A model generated the notes under the pieces. The model had not been told where the DNA came from, did no database searches, and was given only the letters and a program-made list of their open reading frames with translations. The position numbers and the translations under genes are program-made. This document shows positions 4,433-7,049 of a stretch of 7,049 nucleotides of DNA, one piece after another (position 1 is the first letter of the stretch; each line of letters starts with the position of its first letter). Source of the DNA: Candidatus Moraniibacteriota bacterium (lineage in GTDB: Bacteria; Patescibacteriota; Minisyncoccia; Moranbacterales; UBA1568); NCBI GenBank assembly GCA_023261685.1, contig JAHFOM010000044.1:1-7049 (forward strand), read 5' to 3'.

Positions 4433-7049
4433 ATGCCGTTATATGTAAAAAATAAAAACCGAAAAACAGTAATAACTTCCTTGATCGCGCTCGCGATAGG
4501 GATGACCGTGTTAGGGTGGTTTGATACACGACCTGTTTTTGGGCAGTCCGTAAATGATTCTATCAAGCAAATCAGCCTCGCGGCATCGCTTTTTGGAAGT
4601 GACAATCGCATTATTCCCAACGGCACCTACGAAGTGCGCTTTGGTATCTACACGAATGATCGTTTGACAGCGGATGCGTATCCGTCCAATAGCGATGCTG
4701 GAAATCGTCTTTGGGAAGAGACACAGACCGTGACGGTGAAGAACGGTATCTTCCGGGCGTTTCTTGGTGCAGTGACGCCGCTGCCGGGTACTTTGAATTT
4801 TGAAAGCGGGGAATATTTCATCGGGATGCGCATCGGGACCGATTCGGAAATGGTGCCGCGCAAGAAGCTCGGTTCCGTACCGCGCGCGGTCAATTCGCAG
4901 TTCTTGCAAGGAAAAACCATCGGAACGCAGTCGGGAAATATTCCGGTGCTCGGCAACAAAGGCAAGATTGATATCAAGAACCTGCCGACCGGTACAGGGG
5001 CGAAACAGCTCGTCTTGGGCAATGACTCACGTCTCGGCGATATTCACCAGCAGAATACCGATATTGGGACAGACTCTGAAGTGTTCAATATCGGATCAGG
5101 CACCACTCTCGCCGGTACGAATTTTGACCTGACTGTTTCCAGCGCGGGGACACCGCCGGCACTGCGTTACAATGGCACGACGGCGGCGTGGCAGTTGTCC
5201 AATGACGGCGCGACATTCACAAATATTCCCACATCGAGCACGGTGGATTTTCTGGCGAGTGCCGATGGCGGGGGAGCCACTTCCTCGTACTCAGGTTTTG
5301 AGCTCGCCGGTACGGGGAGCGATGAGCTGGCTTTGCTCCAAGGATGCTCCAACGGTCAGGCACTCGGGTGGAATGACGCGACGAATGTGTGGGAGTGTAC
5401 CAGCTTTTCCGCCGGTCTTTCCGGAACGGGGACGACTGGTTACGCGACGTACTGGAGCGGAACCTCTTCATTAGGATCGGAGCAGTATTTGGATGAATCG
5501 CGTGGCGGAACGGGCCTGAACACTTCCGCGTCCACTGGCGTTCCGACAATTTCCAGCGGAACGTGGAGCGTAGCTTCACAGCTTTCAACGGCACTGGGCG
5601 GAACTGGACTTTCTTCTTACACCGCTGGTGATATGTTTTATTATTCGTCCGGCAGTTCATTGACAGCCATTCCAGCCGGCTCCAACGGACAAATTTTTGG
5701 ATGGGTTGGTTCAGCACCAACGTGGCAAGCTTCTCCCTTTGTCGGGGCGCACAATCTGCTTTCGCTTTCCCACCCGGATACGGTAGTCGCTTCTCCGTTG
5801 CCTGGTGATATCGTTACTGGAGCCACTGTTTCGGGAGTAAATAAATGGACAAGATTCGCAGTAGGAAGCGCCGGACAATTCTTGAGCAATGACGGAACTG
5901 ATTTGTCATGGAGAAATACTTCGACAATCACTTCTCTTGGCACTGTTACTTCCGGAGTCTGGAACGGCACCACCATCGGAGTAGCCTATGGAGGCACCGG
6001 AGCCACCACCCTCAATGACCTCATCACCTTGGGCACGCATACCACGGGCAACTATGTTTCCTCTGCCACAGCTTCAGGGGGTCTGGTACTGACTGGTACT
6101 GAAGGAGGCAGCCTCGGTATTCTCCTCCAGCCTTCCGGAGACGCGCTCTCTTCTACCACTTCTTCCGGATCAGGATTGGAACTCCTTTCCACCGGACTGA
6201 CCCTCCTCCAAGGCTGTGCCACCAACGAAGTCCTCTCATGGAACGAAACCACCGATGTCTGGGCGTGTTCATCCGTCTCAGGAGTCGGTGGTGTCACCGG
6301 TACCGGTACCGCCAATCAGGTCACGTACTGGACGGGGACCAGCACCATCTCAGGAGAAAACCAACTCGCCGTCTCCAGAGGCGGTACCAACATCGGCAGT
6401 TACACGGCAGGAGACATCCTCTATGCCTCCGGTACCACCACGCTCTCCAAGATCGGTATCGGCAGTGGAGGACAAGTCCTGCTCGTCAATGGTTCCAGCG
6501 TTCCTACGTGGACTTCTTTCTCCGGTGACATCAGCGTAGACAGTACCGGTGTGACCACGATCGGAGCCAACACCGTCGCCCTCACGACCGATACCACGGG
6601 GAACTATGTCCAATCAGCCAACACTTCCGTCCTGACCGGATTGACCGGAGGATCATCTGGTTCTGAAGGAGCCGCACTCACTCTGGCTTTTGACTATTCG
6701 CAAGCCCTGACAGGAGACGTCTCCCTCTCCGCCAATGCCGGAGTCTTCGGTCAATCCGGACTGGTCTTCGAAGGAGCCACTGCCAATGCTTTTGAAACCT
6801 ATCTCGCCATCACTGATCCGACGGCTGATCGCACCTTCACCTTCCCTGATGTCACCGGCACCATCGCCACGACGAACGGAGGACAAACCTTCACTTCAGC
6901 TATTTGGAACGGCACCACCATCGGAGTAGCCTACGGAGGCACCGGAGCCACCACCCTCAATGACCTCATCACGCTGGGCACGCATACCACGGGCAACTAT
7001 GTTTCCTCTGCCACAGCTTCAGGGGGTCTGGCACTGACTGGTACTGAAG
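4433..7049 (+). CDS. N-terminal part of a giant exported tail-fibre-like repeat protein, partial
   Basis: The frame is open from ATG 4433 to the right edge: 872 residues and no stop. Residues 1-37 form a signal peptide: basic start, hydrophobic core 13-29, probable cut after VFG. An N-terminal beta domain (about 45-155) contains NGTYEVRFGIY (63-73), WEETQTVTVKNGIFRAFLG (94-112) and VPRAVNSQFLQGKT (149-162), resembling the first domain of many long surface and tail-fibre-like proteins. It is followed by QLVLGNDSRLGD (192-203). Then come Gly/Thr/Ser-rich modules: LLQGC...W...VW.C pairs (C305/C322, C595/C612), GGTG turns (358, 389, 519, 834), SYTAGD (395-400, 656-661), FTFPDVTGTI (802-811) and WNGTTIGVAYGGTGATTL (510-527, 825-842). 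These predict a long beta-structured, fibrous exterior protein for adhesion or envelope structure. Proteins of this type often end in a peptidase S74 chaperone domain, which would be outside the window. Confidence 0.85.
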   Translation, partial: MPLYVKNKNRKTVITSLIALAIGMTVLGWFDTRPVFGQSVNDSIKQISLAASLFGSDNRIIPNGTYEVRFGIYTNDRLTADAYPSNSDAGNRLWEETQTVTVKNGIFRAFLGAVTPLPGTLNFESGEYFIGMRIGTDSEMVPRKKLGSVPRAVNSQFLQGKTIGTQSGNIPVLGNKGKIDIKNLPTGTGAKQLVLGNDSRLGDIHQQNTDIGTDSEVFNIGSGTTLAGTNFDLTVSSAGTPPALRYNGTTAAWQLSNDGATFTNIPTSSTVDFLASADGGGATSSYSGFELAGTGSDELALLQGCSNGQALGWNDATNVWECTSFSAGLSGTGTTGYATYWSGTSSLGSEQYLDESRGGTGLNTSASTGVPTISSGTWSVASQLSTALGGTGLSSYTAGDMFYYSSGSSLTAIPAGSNGQIFGWVGSAPTWQASPFVGAHNLLSLSHPDTVVASPLPGDIVTGATVSGVNKWTRFAVGSAGQFLSNDGTDLSWRNTSTITSLGTVTSGVWNGTTIGVAYGGTGATTLNDLITLGTHTTGNYVSSATASGGLVLTGTEGGSLGILLQPSGDALSSTTSSGSGLELLSTGLTLLQGCATNEVLSWNETTDVWACSSVSGVGGVTGTGTANQVTYWTGTSTISGENQLAVSRGGTNIGSYTAGDILYASGTTTLSKIGIGSGGQVLLVNGSSVPTWTSFSGDISVDSTGVTTIGANTVALTTDTTGNYVQSANTSVLTGLTGGSSGSEGAALTLAFDYSQALTGDVSLSANAGVFGQSGLVFEGATANAFETYLAITDPTADRTFTFPDVTGTIATTNGGQTFTSAIWNGTTIGVAYGGTGATTLNDLITLGTHTTGNYVSSATASGGLALTGTE
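5333..5398 (+). repeat. Cysteine-pair module, copy 1
   Basis: This segment encodes LLQGC, then W at 314, then VWEC, with cysteines at residues 305 and 322. Its continuation into GTGTTGYATYWSGTSSL and SRGGTG (356-361) parallels copy 2 at 6203. It is diverged in DNA but aligned in protein. The paired cysteines in an exported protein suggest a disulfide. Confidence 0.75.
5960..6104 (+). repeat. WNGTTIG/GGTGATTL block, copy 1
   Basis: These 145 bases (residues 510-557 plus one base) recur at 6905-7049 with four differences. The block encodes a beta-rich unit with two TTG-type turns and the ending GGLVLTGTE. The identity stops abruptly on the left: the preceding codons differ from those before copy 2 (SGV versus SAI). 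The right limit is unknown because copy 2 reaches the window edge. Confidence 0.95.
6203..6268 (+). repeat. Cysteine-pair module, copy 2
   Basis: This segment encodes LLQGC (591-595) and VWAC (609-612), with cysteines 17 residues apart exactly as in copy 1 and offset by 290 residues. The downstream GTGTANQVTYWTGTSTI and SRGGT also match copy 1 in pattern. The codons differ at many positions, so this duplication is older than the WNGTTIG block. Confidence 0.75.
6905..7049 (+). repeat. WNGTTIG/GGTGATTL block, copy 2, cut by the window edge
   Basis: This copy matches 5960-6104 at 141 of 145 bases with an offset of exactly 945 bases (315 codons), so the reading frame is preserved. Three differences are silent (TAT/TAC, ACC/ACG, TTG/CTG) and one changes Val 552 to Ala 867. 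The block continues to the last base shown. Confidence 0.95.

Noticed and set aside
4102..4626. 174-codon minus-strand frame across the Fn3-like gene end and the repeat-protein start
   Set aside because: It overlaps two well-supported plus-strand genes and their promoter region, and shows no recognisable domain.
5217..5720. 167-codon minus-strand frame inside the repeat protein
   Set aside because: It is a shadow of a long plus-strand frame with biased codons; its composition is rich in Arg, Ser and Pro with no domain.
5960..7049. CRISPR-like spaced repeats
   Set aside because: The repeats are long, in-frame, coding, and 945 bases apart, with no short regular spacers and no cas genes nearby.
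1..7049. tRNA or rRNA genes, or alternative genetic code
   Set aside because: I saw no cloverleaf-like or rRNA segments by eye. TGA stops end well-supported genes at their expected lengths, so a UGA-sense code is not needed.

Overview
This window looks like chromosomal DNA from a small-genome bacterium. Candidate Phyla Radiation (Patescibacteria, Parcubacteria-like) is my best guess. That rests on the mixture of small toxin-antitoxin modules, a LamG-type surface protein, a membrane-anchored fibronectin-III-like protein, a very large exported GGTG/WNGTTIG repeat protein, and the near absence of Shine-Dalgarno sequences. No marker gene such as rRNA or a ribosomal protein is present, so the assignment is an inference. 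TGA ends several genes (747, 1377), so the code is standard and not the UGA-glycine code of Gracilibacteria/SR1.

Layout. Positions 1-101 hold the last 32 codons of a LamG-type surface protein. Positions 160-1377 carry two unrelated type II toxin-antitoxin modules in tandem: a BrnT-like toxin followed by its ribbon-helix-helix antitoxin (197-747), then a ribbon-helix-helix antitoxin followed by a ParE-like toxin (870-1377). Positions 1438-2005 carry a two-gene unit of unknown function, whose first member is a heptad-repeat coiled-coil protein containing a 21-bp tandem repeat. A bidirectional terminator at 2024-2051 and a hairpin element at 2070-2110 separate this unit from the convergent manC-type gene (minus strand, 2183-3304). 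That gene makes GDP-mannose, the usual donor for surface glycans and glycosylation.

Divergent from manC is a gene for a single-pass, outward-facing fibronectin-III-like protein (3524-4246). It is followed by the start of a giant exported repeat protein (from 4433, open at the right edge, 872 residues visible). This protein has a signal peptide, an N-terminal beta domain, and tail-fibre-like repeat modules. A 145-bp block recurs exactly 945 bp later at 97% identity.

The most notable signals are these. (1) At two genes a near-consensus -35/-10 promoter ends exactly six bases before the ATG, which implies leaderless mRNAs; a third site is similar but weaker. (2) The repeat protein shows recent in-frame block duplication, with three of four differences synonymous, and a shift in codon style along its length. 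(3) The heptad-repeat gene has a slippage-prone 21-bp tandem. (4) A consensus TATAAT faces into the 3' end of manC and may drive an antisense transcript. The common theme is a cell-surface locus (LamG protein, GDP-mannose supply, membrane-anchored Fn3 protein, giant repeat protein) interrupted by a toxin-antitoxin island. I do not see a complete new defence system or a CRISPR array.
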